DNA of 64,000 nucleotides from Deinococcus cellulosilyticus NBRC 106333 = KACC 11606. GTDB lineage: Bacteria; Deinococcota; Deinococci; Deinococcales; Deinococcaceae. The stretch lies in assembly GCF_007990775.1 (NCBI RefSeq), contig NZ_BJXB01000003.1, positions 1-64,000 of the forward strand. Direction: 5' to 3'. A program made the translations under genes and the position numbers. The notes beneath the pieces were generated by a model, which worked only from the letters and a program-made list of their open reading frames with translations, made no database searches and was not told where the DNA came from. Position 1 is the stretch's first letter. Every line of letters begins with the position of its first letter. Of the stretch, positions 50,774 to 60,086 are shown in pieces.

Positions 50774-52297
50774 ATGTCGCAGGAATTGCACGAACAGACC
50801 GTGGCGCGCCTCAAGAACCAGAAGGCGCTGATTGAAATGGGCTTTGAAGCCTACCCTTACACTTATCCCCAGACGCACCACAGCCAGGACATCCTGAAAA
50901 AATACACCGAAGTGGAGCCCGGACAGCAGTGGCCCGAGGACACTTACGCTCTGGCAGGGCGTCTCACCAACCTGCGGGTGATGGGGGGGGCGGCCTTCGG
51001 AGACCTGCAGGATGAGAAGGGCAAAGTGCAGATTTACTTCAACAAGAAAGAAGTGCCCCACTTTGCTGCAGTGAAGCACCTCGACCTTGGGGACATTGTG
51101 GGTGTGAAGGGTTACCCCTTCGTGACCAAGACCGGTCAGGTGACCCTGCATGTGACCGAGTGGCAGCCCCTGCTGAAAAGCCTGCATCCTCTGCCCAGCT
51201 CCTACTACGGTCTGCAGAACATCGAGACCCGTTACCGCCAGCGCTACCTGGACCTGATGGTCAATCAGGATGTGCGGGAAACCTTCAAACTCCGCTCCAG
51301 AATTGTGCGTTTCATCCGGAACTTCCTGGATGACCGGGATTTCATGGAAGTGGAAGGTCCCACCATTCAGGCCATCGCAGGGGGCACAGAGGCCAAGCCT
51401 TTCGTGACCCACCACAATGCCCTGTCCCATGATTTCTTCCTGCGCATTGCACTGGAGCTGCACCTCAAGCGCCTGCTGGTGGGTGGTTTCGAGCGGGTCT
51501 ACGAGATTGGCCGTGTGTACCGCAATGAGGGCATCGACCAGACCCACAACCCCGAGTTCACCATGCTGGAGCTGTACTGGGCTTACGTGGACTACGAGGA
51601 CATCATGAAGCTCGTGGAAGAGTTGTTCTCTGCGCTCGCTGTGGCCGTGAAAGGCAGCACCGAGTTTGAGATCTACGGTCAGCAGGTCAACTGGTCTGCA
51701 CCCTTTGCACGGGTGGATTATGTCGGCAGCCTGAGAGAGAAAGTGCCGGATCTGGACTTTGATCCCCTGGATCTGCCAAAACTCCGCGAGTTCTGCGATG
51801 CCCGTTACCCCCAGTGGAAGAAAGTGCCGGACTACAAGCTGCTGGACAAACTTTTCGGGGAGTACGTCGAGCCTGGCCTAGTGAACCCCACCTTCGTGAT
51901 TCACCACCCCCTGGTGATCAGCCCTCTGGCCAAGAAGCACCGCAGCCTGGAAGGGGTCACAGAGCGCTTTGAACTCTTCGGCATGGGCTTTGAGCTGGCC
52001 AACGCCTTCAGTGAGCTCAACGACGCTCTGGATCAACGCCAGCGCTTTGAAAGCCAGACCCAGCGCCGCGAAGCCGGAGACGATGAGGCCCACGAGCAGG
52101 ACGAGGACTTCCTCACCGCTCTGGAGTACGGAATGCCCCCTGCAGGAGGACTGGGCATTGGAATTGACCGTCTGGTGATGCTGTTGACCGACAAGGAAAG
52201 CATCCGTGACGTGCTGCTGTTCCCCCTGATGAAGCCTGAAAAGCACAAAGCAGCCCACGAAGAGGCCAGCCAGGACCCTTCTGAAGAACAGGGCTGA
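50774..52297 (+). CDS. lysS: lysyl-tRNA synthetase (class II)
   Basis: A 507-aa class II synthetase that charges tRNA-Lys. The N-terminal OB-fold anticodon domain (about 50-150, with GRLTNLRVMGGAAFGDLQDE) precedes the catalytic core. Motif 1 is RSRIVRFIRNFLDDRDFMEVEGP (in parts), motif 2 FERVYEIGRVYRNEGID and motif 3 GGLGIGIDRLVMLLTD. The C-terminus carries about 20 extra acidic/Lys residues. Start is 7 nt after TATCCT with no Shine-Dalgarno, so the message is probably leaderless. Confidence 0.97.
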   Translation: MSQELHEQTVARLKNQKALIEMGFEAYPYTYPQTHHSQDILKKYTEVEPGQQWPEDTYALAGRLTNLRVMGGAAFGDLQDEKGKVQIYFNKKEVPHFAAVKHLDLGDIVGVKGYPFVTKTGQVTLHVTEWQPLLKSLHPLPSSYYGLQNIETRYRQRYLDLMVNQDVRETFKLRSRIVRFIRNFLDDRDFMEVEGPTIQAIAGGTEAKPFVTHHNALSHDFFLRIALELHLKRLLVGGFERVYEIGRVYRNEGIDQTHNPEFTMLELYWAYVDYEDIMKLVEELFSALAVAVKGSTEFEIYGQQVNWSAPFARVDYVGSLREKVPDLDFDPLDLPKLREFCDARYPQWKKVPDYKLLDKLFGEYVEPGLVNPTFVIHHPLVISPLAKKHRSLEGVTERFELFGMGFELANAFSELNDALDQRQRFESQTQRREAGDDEAHEQDEDFLTALEYGMPPAGGLGIGIDRLVMLLTDKESIRDVLLFPLMKPEKHKAAHEEASQDPSEEQG

Positions 52298-52322
52298 AGG
52301 TCAAAACAGAACCAGACACATC

Positions 52323-52351
52323 AAAAAGAGGCGTGAATCACGCCTCTTTTT
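52323..52351. terminator. bidirectional terminator between lysS and the membrane-protein gene
   Basis: AAAAAGAGGCGTG / CACGCCTCTTTTTT inverted repeat with T-runs on both strands. On the minus side it overlaps the last codons of the next gene. Confidence 0.9.
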
Positions 52352-53021
52352 TCAGTTCGATTTTGTCCTTTTGCCTTGCAGGATCGGTCAACTGGTGGTA
52401 CCAGGACGCGACCACCATGCTGCCCACCGTGTAAGACACCCACATCATCAGCGCGTAGGACATGAAAAAGCGCAGGAGCTCCTCGGCCTGATCTGGATTG
52501 AGGTTCATCATGTCATTGAAGGTGATGTTAGGGGCAGGAATCTGACTGCCTGCCAGATATTGCAGGTAGGACCACAGGAACACCAGGGCCACCTGTTTCC
52601 AGAGGTCGCCCTTGCGGATCAGCTCGGCATTTTGCTGCAAGACCTGTGCGACAGTGAGGTCTGCACGGGCTACCACAAAGCTGTACAGAAAAATCAGGGT
52701 GATCATGGTGTTGGCCAGCAGGTCCAGCACCAGAAAGCTTGCCCCTCCAAAAAACAACAGGATCAGGAAGCTGAGGCCCATGAAGAGCAGGCTCAGCAGC
52801 AGGTGGGTGGTGGTGAAGACCCCATCCCAGCGCAGGCCCTGGCCTTTTTCACCTCGCAGGCCACCGATCAGGTAACGCTGCAGGGCTGCCGCGCCAGTGC
52901 CAAGCAGCAACTGTCCGGTCAGACCGGTCAGGAATCCGGTCACGAAAGACCAGAAGATCACCAGGGGTTTTCGAATCAGCAGGACAGAAACGTCGATCAG
53001 GGTTTGACGGATGGAAATCAC
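52338..53021 (-). CDS. multi-pass membrane protein of unknown function
   Basis: A 227-aa protein with about five or six hydrophobic helices (PLVIFWSFVTGFLTGLTGQL, HLLLSLLFMGLSFLILLFFGG, then YALMMWVSYTVGSMVVASW and others) and no recognisable catalytic motif. The start at the GTG at 53021 follows CGAGG; an ATG at 53114 lies upstream of the likely TATGAT box (53061-53066) and inside the neighbouring terminator. The layout vaguely resembles DUF975/DUF4013-like membrane proteins, but I cannot assign it. Confidence 0.75.
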   Translation of the reverse strand: MISIRQTLIDVSVLLIRKPLVIFWSFVTGFLTGLTGQLLLGTGAAALQRYLIGGLRGEKGQGLRWDGVFTTTHLLLSLLFMGLSFLILLFFGGASFLVLDLLANTMITLIFLYSFVVARADLTVAQVLQQNAELIRKGDLWKQVALVFLWSYLQYLAGSQIPAPNITFNDMMNLNPDQAEELLRFFMSYALMMWVSYTVGSMVVASWYHQLTDPARQKDKIELKKEA

Positions 53022-53081
53022 AGGTTGACCTCGGGGTACGGATGACACAAACTCAAAGCCATCATACACTGAGCCCAAATG

Positions 53082-53103
53082 AAAAAACCCCTCCGGAGAG
53101 GGG
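53082..53103 (-). terminator. intrinsic terminator of the HEAT-repeat gene
   Basis: CCCCTC-CGGA-GAGGGG stem (53088-53103) and T6 on the minus strand. Confidence 0.85.
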
Positions 53104-53121
53104 CAGGTTTGCACAGGGGGT

Positions 53122-54357
53122 TCAGGCGCTCGGGGTCATGCCGACGTACTGGATCAGTTCCATGCGGTCTGTGGGGAGTTTGAAGGCCTTGAGGATGTCT
53201 TTCAGGCTGGACTCGTAGTGCTCACTCCACAGGTTTTTGTGGCTGGTCAGGTACATGATGGTCTGCTTCTGGCGCAGGGTGAGGGCCTCGGGGGTCTGCT
53301 TGGGACGCTTGTAGAACACGGACATCAGCAGGCGGTTGAGGAGGGGCTTCACGCTGGCCGTGGCGGTGTCCTTGTCGGAAGCAGAGAGGGCATTGAGGGT
53401 GCGCTGCAGGGCTTCTTCACCGAGGATGGAGAGGCAGGCGATGACATCCACGTGCAGTTTGTTCTGCACCCAGGGGAGGTCAGCGTAGGCTTCTTCGACC
53501 ATTTCGGGTTCCACGAGGGCCTTGACGATGGACTGCTCGACTTCTTCAGGGGTGTATTCCTTGAGGAGTCGGGCCAGGCTCATGGCCATCACCAGACGGG
53601 TGAGAGGGTGGCCTTCTTTGTCCAGAGCGTTCTTGATTTCACCAGCAACCACAGGAGCGGGGGTGCCACGGGAAACCGCAAATGCACCAGTGGCGCGCAC
53701 ATGGGAGTTGGTGTCGCTGCGCATGATGCCCATCAGGGCAGCCAGGATGCGGGGGTCTTCCACACCGAATTCACCGAGGAAGAAGGTGGCCCAGGACCGC
53801 AAGCGGCGGTCAGAGGACAACAGCAGCTTCTCGATGGCAGGAACAGCACCACGCACGGCACGGTGGGCATTTTGCACCCATTCGTCGTTGCGTTTGCGCT
53901 GCTCCATCATCTCGGGGGTGTTGAGTTGTTGCTTCATTGCGTCTTGCAATGCATCGGACTGGTCGAACTGTTCGAAAACGCTGACGCCGTGACCGATCTT
54001 GATCAGCATGCGAACAATCGCATAGCGGTCGAGCAGGTCTTCATTCTCCAGCGCCTTGACCATCACTGGGACGGCGTGGGGGGTGGCCTCGAACACGAAG
54101 GCACCCTGGTGGATCAAGCGGTCTTCCAGCGCTTCCAGGGCAGTCTGTCGACTCTTGCGGTCTTCAGATTCCAGGGATTTGATCAGGCTGGGAATGGCGT
54201 CCGCAGGACCAAGTGCGTCTTCGAGCATTGACCAGTCGGTATCGTTGGACTTGGTGTTTCTGCGCCCCAGTCCAAAGAGCGTGGCCATCAGATTGGGTCT
54301 GGTGGGCCGACTCTCTGTCGTGCGCGTGATTCGTCTGAAGAGTTGAAGTACGTCCAC
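53122..54357 (-). CDS. HEAT-repeat protein
   Basis: A 411-aa soluble, helical protein. Repeated helix pairs with the HEAT pattern (ADAIPSLIKSLESEDRKSRQ, HAVPVMVKALENEDLLDRYA, AVPAIEKLLLSSDRRLRSWA) run through most of residues 50-300. It is probably a scaffold for other proteins; no enzymatic domain is visible. The GTG start at 54357 has GGAGG 5 nt upstream. The 258-bp gap before it holds an ATCCCA / TGGGAT hairpin (54531-54546) and A+T-rich promoter-like sequence but no gene. Confidence 0.8.
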   Translation of the reverse strand: MDVLQLFRRITRTTESRPTRPNLMATLFGLGRRNTKSNDTDWSMLEDALGPADAIPSLIKSLESEDRKSRQTALEALEDRLIHQGAFVFEATPHAVPVMVKALENEDLLDRYAIVRMLIKIGHGVSVFEQFDQSDALQDAMKQQLNTPEMMEQRKRNDEWVQNAHRAVRGAVPAIEKLLLSSDRRLRSWATFFLGEFGVEDPRILAALMGIMRSDTNSHVRATGAFAVSRGTPAPVVAGEIKNALDKEGHPLTRLVMAMSLARLLKEYTPEEVEQSIVKALVEPEMVEEAYADLPWVQNKLHVDVIACLSILGEEALQRTLNALSASDKDTATASVKPLLNRLLMSVFYKRPKQTPEALTLRQKQTIMYLTSHKNLWSEHYESSLKDILKAFKLPTDRMELIQYVGMTPSA

Positions 54358-54615
54358 GTTAGCCTCCGCCTGTCTAGAGCTTCTAGTTCCATACTACGGG
54401 CTGCGTCTTACAGCTTTCTCACTGTGCTCTTACACGTTGACATGCTCTGGACCCTGTCTTTTGCGGAAGGTGAGCTGACGCTGTTTTGCACCGTGTCCCT
54501 TAAGTCTATACTTATAAACCTCATTCTAACATCCCAGTCATGGGATCTGAAAAGTGGGTGTTTTGAACGTCTAGATCGAAAACCATCCTCCATTACAAAA
54601 ACTGAAAACTTTCAC

Positions 54616-55209
54616 TCATTTTAACTTGGAGAGGCCCTTGCGAATCAACAGGTCTGTTGTGGCCTCCGGGTTCTCTGAAGTGAGCTCTGACACCACCGTC
54701 CGCACATGAACTTCACGGTAGCCCAGTGCAATCAGGGCATCAATGGCATCTCTTTCATTTGGGTTGCGCTGCACAGCGGCCTTCTTGCCCGTGCTCCCTG
54801 CGCGAAGCTGTTCAGGGATCTTGCCCTGCAATTCCAGCACCAGACGCTCAGCCGTGCGTTTTCCCACCCCGGACACGCTGGAGAGGAGTTTGCTGTCCCC
54901 ATCCAGAATGGCCCCTGCCAGCACATTGATGGGAAGCTGGGAGAGCATGGCCAGGGCCAGTTTGGGACCCACGCCAGAAACGCCTGTCAGGATATCAAAC
55001 ATCTGCTGGAGGTCCACATGGTGGAACCCGTACAGCGTCATGGAATCTTCACGGACCACCATGCGGGTGAAAAGCTCGATGGTGTCTCCGGGTTTGCATT
55101 TGTCGAGTGTGGGACGGGCCACAAAGACCTCGTACCCCACCCCTGCGCACAGCACAATCACAGCGCTTTCCCGAGTGGCTTTGACGGTTCCTTCGAGGTA
55201 AGCAATCAC
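54616..55209 (-). CDS. ruvA: Holliday junction branch migration protein RuvA
   Basis: A 197-aa DNA-binding subunit that targets the RuvB motor to Holliday junctions in recombination and repair. The N-terminal OB-fold (MIAYLEGTVKA), both helix-hairpin-helix motifs (LTGVSGVGPKLALAMLS and LSSVSGVGKRTAERLVLEL) and the short C-terminal UBA-like domain (ALIALGYREV) are intact. It starts at a GTG 6 nt after TAAAGT, so it is probably leaderless. No ruvB or ruvC is next to it. Confidence 0.96.
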   Translation of the reverse strand: MIAYLEGTVKATRESAVIVLCAGVGYEVFVARPTLDKCKPGDTIELFTRMVVREDSMTLYGFHHVDLQQMFDILTGVSGVGPKLALAMLSQLPINVLAGAILDGDSKLLSSVSGVGKRTAERLVLELQGKIPEQLRAGSTGKKAAVQRNPNERDAIDALIALGYREVHVRTVVSELTSENPEATTDLLIRKGLSKLK

Positions 55210-55215
55210 GGGAAT

Positions 55216-55221
55216 ACTTTA
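55216..55221 (-). promoter_or_regulatory. leaderless -10 box of ruvA
   Basis: TAAAGT on the minus strand, 6 nt, GTG at 55209. Confidence 0.55.
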
Positions 55222-55230
55222 CCAGATACT

Positions 55231-55489
55231 GCTGAGGGCAAAGGGCCGAGGGCTGAATACCAGCTCATATTTTTGCGTATGGCAAGAAAAGGAGAGAAAA
55301 ATGCAAGCAGACGAATTCATCCGGGGGCCACGTTTTTCAAGGCTTTCCTTCTGTTCAGCTAAGGGCCTGGGTTTGTCTTGACATCCTCAGTCCAGAAATT
55401 AACGTTGCTCTCGGCTCTGTCTTGGCCCTGACTCCGTGCTCCCCAGGCGGCTGGGTCGCACTGGGCCGCCGGCTCTCGGCTCTCGGCCC
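55231..55489. repeat. inverted-repeat element, GCCGAGGGC family, copy 2
   Basis: Left end GCTGAGGGCAAAGGGCCGAG plus GGC; right end GGCTCTCGGCTCTCGGCCC. The 76 bp at 55405-55480 are identical to 19954-20029. It fills the gap between the divergent ruvA and lepB promoters; no gene is seen. Confidence 0.7.
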
Positions 55490-55508
55490 ATCTCTCATGC
55501 AGGCTGCG

Positions 55509-55514
55509 TACACT
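55509..55514 (+). promoter_or_regulatory. leaderless -10 box of lepB
   Basis: TACACT, 6 nt, GTG at 55521. Confidence 0.5.
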
Positions 55515-55520
55515 GGTTGG

Positions 55521-56060
55521 GTGCTGAAGCGTTTCCTGAAAGAATGGGTCCTCCTGACCTTTTTGCCCCTCTACCTGCTTCTGACTTTTGTGGTGACCTT
55601 TGGAACCGTCAGTGGAGACAGCATGGCCCCCACACTGCATGAAGGTGAGCGTGTGCTGGTCCTGAAGTATGCCAGATGGTTCTCTGCCTGGGGCCTGTCC
55701 CGTTCTTTTCCACAATACGGCCAGTTGCTGGTGCTCAAAGCCCCTGAGGGGAGCGAATACTCCATCGAGAAGGGCTGGTTTGGCATCGAATACCGCCCTT
55801 ACATGGTCAAACGCCTGATCGGAAAACCTGGAGACCGCATCGAACTCCGGGAAGGGGAGGTGTACCTGAACGGCGAAAAAATCCCCGAGCCTTACATCAA
55901 AACGGCCCGGGGCGCAGACAGCATGCCTGAGGTGACCCTCAAATCAGATGAATATTTTGTGCTGGGAGACAATCGCTCCACTGGCAGCAGTGTGGATTCC
56001 AGGTATTACGGTCCTGTGAAGTTCAGGGATCTGGCAGGGCCTGTGGTTCCTCTGTTCTGA
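55521..56060 (+). CDS. lepB: signal peptidase I
   Basis: A 179-aa membrane serine protease that cleaves Sec signal peptides. One N-terminal transmembrane helix (WVLLTFLPLYLLLTFVVTF) is followed by the catalytic Ser box SGDSMAPTL, the Lys box VKRLIGKPGDRIEL and the conserved GDNRSTGSSVDSRYYGP. I prefer the GTG at 55521, 6 nt after TACACT. An ATG at 55497 would add eight residues, and an ATG at 55422 lies inside the repeat element. The gene ends 4 nt before a convergent small exported-protein gene. Confidence 0.93.
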   Translation: MLKRFLKEWVLLTFLPLYLLLTFVVTFGTVSGDSMAPTLHEGERVLVLKYARWFSAWGLSRSFPQYGQLLVLKAPEGSEYSIEKGWFGIEYRPYMVKRLIGKPGDRIELREGEVYLNGEKIPEPYIKTARGADSMPEVTLKSDEYFVLGDNRSTGSSVDSRYYGPVKFRDLAGPVVPLF

Positions 56061-56064
56061 GGAT

Positions 56065-56268
56065 TCAGGTTTCCGAGATGGGGTCCAGGCAGAACCATCT
56101 GCCTTTGGGATCGGGCACACAAGGCTGGGGCTCAGGTTCGGGGTCTTCGCAGGCACAGGGGCTGCCAGAAGAAGCGAGACACTGATCCGGTGGGGGGCAG
56201 GTGGGAGCAGCACTGCTCCAGGACAGAGGGGAGAGCAAAAACAGGATGGTCAACAGCGTTTTTTTCAT
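56065..56268 (-). CDS. small cysteine/proline-rich exported protein
   Basis: A 67-aa predicted secreted protein. A signal peptide (MKKTLLTILFLLSPLSWSSAA) is followed by about 46 residues rich in Pro, Asp, Glu and Cys (PTCPPPDQCLASSGSPCACE and DPEPEPQPCVPDPKG), with six cysteines that could form disulfides outside the cell. AGGAG lies 8 nt before the ATG at 56268; the longer frame to 56379 runs through the neighbouring promoter. It resembles no family I recognise. Confidence 0.7.
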   Translation of the reverse strand: MKKTLLTILFLLSPLSWSSAAPTCPPPDQCLASSGSPCACEDPEPEPQPCVPDPKGRWFCLDPISET

Positions 56269-56341
56269 GGGTGGTGCTCCTGAATGAAAAGAGCAGGTGT
56301 CTGCTGGGCATGAAGCATTCTCATGGCAAAGACCTCCTCGC

Positions 56342-56370
56342 TTGCTAGAATTGTAAAAAATTTGTATGTT
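56342..56370 (+). promoter_or_regulatory. promoter of the winged-helix protein gene
   Basis: TTGCTA (56342-56347), 17 nt, TATGTT (56365-56370); the leader to the ATG at 56401 is about 24 nt. Confidence 0.55.
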
Positions 56371-56400
56371 CAAAACCACCCGCGTTTGAAGATTGACCCC

Positions 56401-57072
56401 ATGACCGCAGAGCCCTCCTTATGGCAGACCATCACCGACAGTCGGGCTGCAGCGTTCCTGGTGGATGCTGAGCAGTCCCAGTACTTTGTGCCCTTTCTGG
56501 ATCGGGAGTGCACCGTCAAGCAGCTCAGCGAAGAAGTGCCCTGCACGGCCCTGCAGGCCTACCGGGCTGTGGACCTGATGGAGCAACTCGGCCTGATTCA
56601 ACTGGTGCGCAAGATCACCCGCCGGGGAAAACCCATCAAGGTGTACACTTCCACTGCCAGAGCCCTGTTCGTGCCCTTCAAATACGCCCCACACAACAGT
56701 TTTGAAGACATGATGCTTTCCAGAGACAACACCTGGAGGGAGCTTCTGTTTCACAGCCTGATGGCCCAGTTCCATGAGGCCGCAGATGAGGCCCACAAAG
56801 ACCTGGGGCTGCGTTTCGTACGGCACAATGGCAAAGCTTATGTGGTCCAGGCCCTGGGTTCAGGAGAAGACGGCTCAAAAGGCCTGATTGCCAGTTTCGG
56901 TGACCCGGAGGCCCCGGCCATCCGGGACGACTGGCGTGTCCTGAAGCTCAGCAGGGAGCAGGCCAAGGAACTGCAGCAGGAATTCTATGAACTGATCCAC
57001 CGTTACGCAGGACAGCAGGAAGGACGGGATTACATTCTGCGGGTGGCTCTGGCGCCTTATAAGGAGAAATAG
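56401..57072 (+). CDS. winged helix-turn-helix regulator-like protein
   Basis: A 223-aa soluble protein. Residues about 30-85 look like an ArsR/MarR-like winged helix (ECTVKQLSEEVPCTALQAYR, then LMEQLGLIQLVRKITRRGKP). The rest is a helical domain of unknown type (SFEDMMLSRDNTWRELLFHS, EQAKELQQEFYELIHRYAGQ) that recalls ArsR-family regulators with long C-termini. I chose 56401 since an earlier ATG at 56323 precedes the likely promoter. The final codon abuts a repeat end. Confidence 0.75.
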   Translation: MTAEPSLWQTITDSRAAAFLVDAEQSQYFVPFLDRECTVKQLSEEVPCTALQAYRAVDLMEQLGLIQLVRKITRRGKPIKVYTSTARALFVPFKYAPHNSFEDMMLSRDNTWRELLFHSLMAQFHEAADEAHKDLGLRFVRHNGKAYVVQALGSGEDGSKGLIASFGDPEAPAIRDDWRVLKLSREQAKELQQEFYELIHRYAGQQEGRDYILRVALAPYKEK

Positions 57073-57094
57073 CCGCCGGTTCTCGGCTCTCGGC
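57072..57094. repeat. solo right end of the GCCGAGGGC element family
   Basis: GCCGCCGGTTCTCGGCTCTC plus GGC, matching the right ends at 20014-20029 and 55467-55480. No left end is seen. It begins at the last base of the preceding stop codon. Confidence 0.6.
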
Positions 57095-57176
57095 AATGCC
57101 ACATCCCACCCAGGACCCCAGACCTCCCACCACAGGTGTCTAACCCACCCCATTTGCCTTAACCCCCCTCCGTCGT

Positions 57177-57218
57177 GCTACAATAAAGACCCGAAGGCTT
57201 GAGCACTTCGGCTTTTTT
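57177..57218 (+). promoter_or_regulatory. pyrG promoter directly followed by a terminator (candidate attenuator)
   Basis: An extended -10 TGCTACAAT (TACAAT at 57179-57184) is followed within about 7 nt by a CCGAAG / CTTCGG hairpin (57191-57211) and T6. Transcripts starting here would meet a terminator at once, as in pyrG leaders regulated by attenuation. It could also simply terminate the upstream gene. Confidence 0.5.
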
Positions 57219-57261
57219 ATTGCCGTTTTCTCTCTCAAGCGAACATCCCAGCCATCCCGAC

Positions 57262-57298
57262 TCGGACCACCTTCAAGGGTCCTGAGCTTTCTTTTTTG
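57262..57298 (+). terminator. second terminator-like hairpin in the pyrG leader
   Basis: CTCGGACC ... GGTCCTGAG stem (about 57262-57287) followed by the T-rich TTTCTTTTTTG, only 20 nt before the pyrG start. It may act with the hairpin at 57191. Confidence 0.5.
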
Positions 57299-57317
57299 TT
57301 TCAGAGAGGAGCAGCAC

Positions 57318-58958
<1,641 letters not shown>

Positions 58959-58985
58959 CCCCTTAAATTCCAATGAAAACCTGCA

Positions 58986-59009
58986 GGGCGGGCCACAGGC
59001 TCGCCTTTT
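58986..59009 (+). terminator. intrinsic terminator after pyrG
   Basis: GGCG-GGC / GCTCGCC stem and T4; nearly the same sequence as the pyrH terminator. Confidence 0.7.
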
Positions 59010-59013
59010 GTCT

Positions 59014-59053
59014 TTGACACTGTCTTGACAAAAGTTTAGGTATGCCTAAAAAT
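59014..59053 (+). promoter_or_regulatory. promoter with DtxR/MntR-like palindrome
   Basis: Two TTGACA boxes (59014-59019, 59025-59030) precede a 16-bp palindrome TTTAGG-TATG-CCTAAA (59035-59050) that overlaps the -10 area. The form resembles operators of DtxR/MntR-type metal-dependent repressors. Confidence 0.6.
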
Positions 59054-59070
59054 TAGATCAGGTGATTCGA

Positions 59071-59535
59071 ATGATTTTGAGGGTACAGACTGTGATTCCT
59101 CTGCCCACCCATACGGTGTGGCAGAGACTGAGACGCATTGAAACACTGGAACACGTCACAAGAGGCCTGATGGGTTTCCAGAAACTCACGCCCATTCCAG
59201 AACTCGCTGAAGGGGCAACCCTGAAAGTGCGTTTCTGGTTCTTTCACTTGCTGCCTGCCCCGTGGGTTCACCACCTGAAGATGCGCCGATGCGACAGTGA
59301 ACACCTGGAAATGCTCACCGAAGAGGGAGGAGGCTTCATCAAGGTCTGGAACCACACCATCCGGGTCCAGCAGCACCAGCAAGGCACCTTCTACACCGAT
59401 GAGGTCGAAATCCGGGCAGGCCTCATGACCCCCATCGTTTATGCCTACTCCTGGGTGTTCTACCACTACAGACAGTGGAGGTGGCGACAGTGGGCCGCTC
59501 AGGATTCGGGGGCGAGCAACTCATCCAGAATGTAA
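59071..59535 (+). CDS. SRPBCC-like protein
   Basis: A 154-aa protein that looks like a START/SRPBCC lipid-binding-fold domain. Its opening (LRVQTVIPLPTHTVWQRLRR) matches the strand-helix start of that fold (IPLPTHTVWQRL). A beta-rich middle and a long C-terminal helix rich in Trp/Tyr (AYSWVFYHYRQWRWRQW) follow. The ligand is unknown. The start at 59071 is preferred; no ribosome site is visible. The promoter carries a palindrome like those bound by manganese or iron repressors. The 3' end overlaps the convergent coaE by 37 nt. Confidence 0.75.
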   Translation: MILRVQTVIPLPTHTVWQRLRRIETLEHVTRGLMGFQKLTPIPELAEGATLKVRFWFFHLLPAPWVHHLKMRRCDSEHLEMLTEEGGGFIKVWNHTIRVQQHQQGTFYTDEVEIRAGLMTPIVYAYSWVFYHYRQWRWRQWAAQDSGASNSSRM

Positions 59536-60086
59536 TTGACCTGCATTTCCAGCATGTCCAGTGAGCCCTCATTCATGACCACAAACGTGGCCCGTTTGCG
59601 CTTCTCCTCGCTGGGCATCTGGGTTCTGTCCCGGGCCAGGATCTGTTCACGGGTCAGGCCATCGCGGACCATCACCCGTTCAATGCGCTGTTCCAGAGGG
59701 GCGTCCACCACGATGGTGGCGTCCATCATGGTGTCCAGACCCCCTTCGAACAGAAGGGGAATGTCCTGAACCACCAGATCGGCATTCAGTTGCGTTTCGA
59801 GCTCCTGCATGCGGGAACGCACCCTCGGGTGGATGATGCCGTTCAGGATCTGTCTGGCATCGGGTTTCTGGAACACCAGTTCAGCCACCTTCGGGCGGTT
59901 CATGCCTTCAGGGGTCACATACTGTGGTCCGAAAGCCTCTGCAATGAGGGCCAGGACTTCAGGGGAGGAGGACACCTCACGGGCCACCTGATCGGCGTCC
60001 AGCACGGGAATGCCACGGGCCATGAGCATGCGCGCCACAGTGCTCTTTCCGCTGCCAATGCTGCCCGTCAGACCGATTCTCTTCAT
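59499..60086 (-). CDS. coaE: dephospho-CoA kinase
   Basis: A 195-aa P-loop kinase that phosphorylates dephospho-CoA in the last step of coenzyme A synthesis. The Walker A GSIGSGKST (8-16), DADQVAREV and HPRVRSRMQELE motifs are typical, and VVQDIPLLFEGGLD carries the LLFE signature. The ATG at 60086 overlaps the stop of the upstream membrane-protein gene by 4 nt (ATGA), so it is likely translationally coupled. Its 3' end overlaps the SRPBCC gene on the other strand. Confidence 0.96.
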   Translation of the reverse strand: MKRIGLTGSIGSGKSTVARMLMARGIPVLDADQVAREVSSSPEVLALIAEAFGPQYVTPEGMNRPKVAELVFQKPDARQILNGIIHPRVRSRMQELETQLNADLVVQDIPLLFEGGLDTMMDATIVVDAPLEQRIERVMVRDGLTREQILARDRTQMPSEEKRKRATFVVMNEGSLDMLEMQVNYILDELLAPES

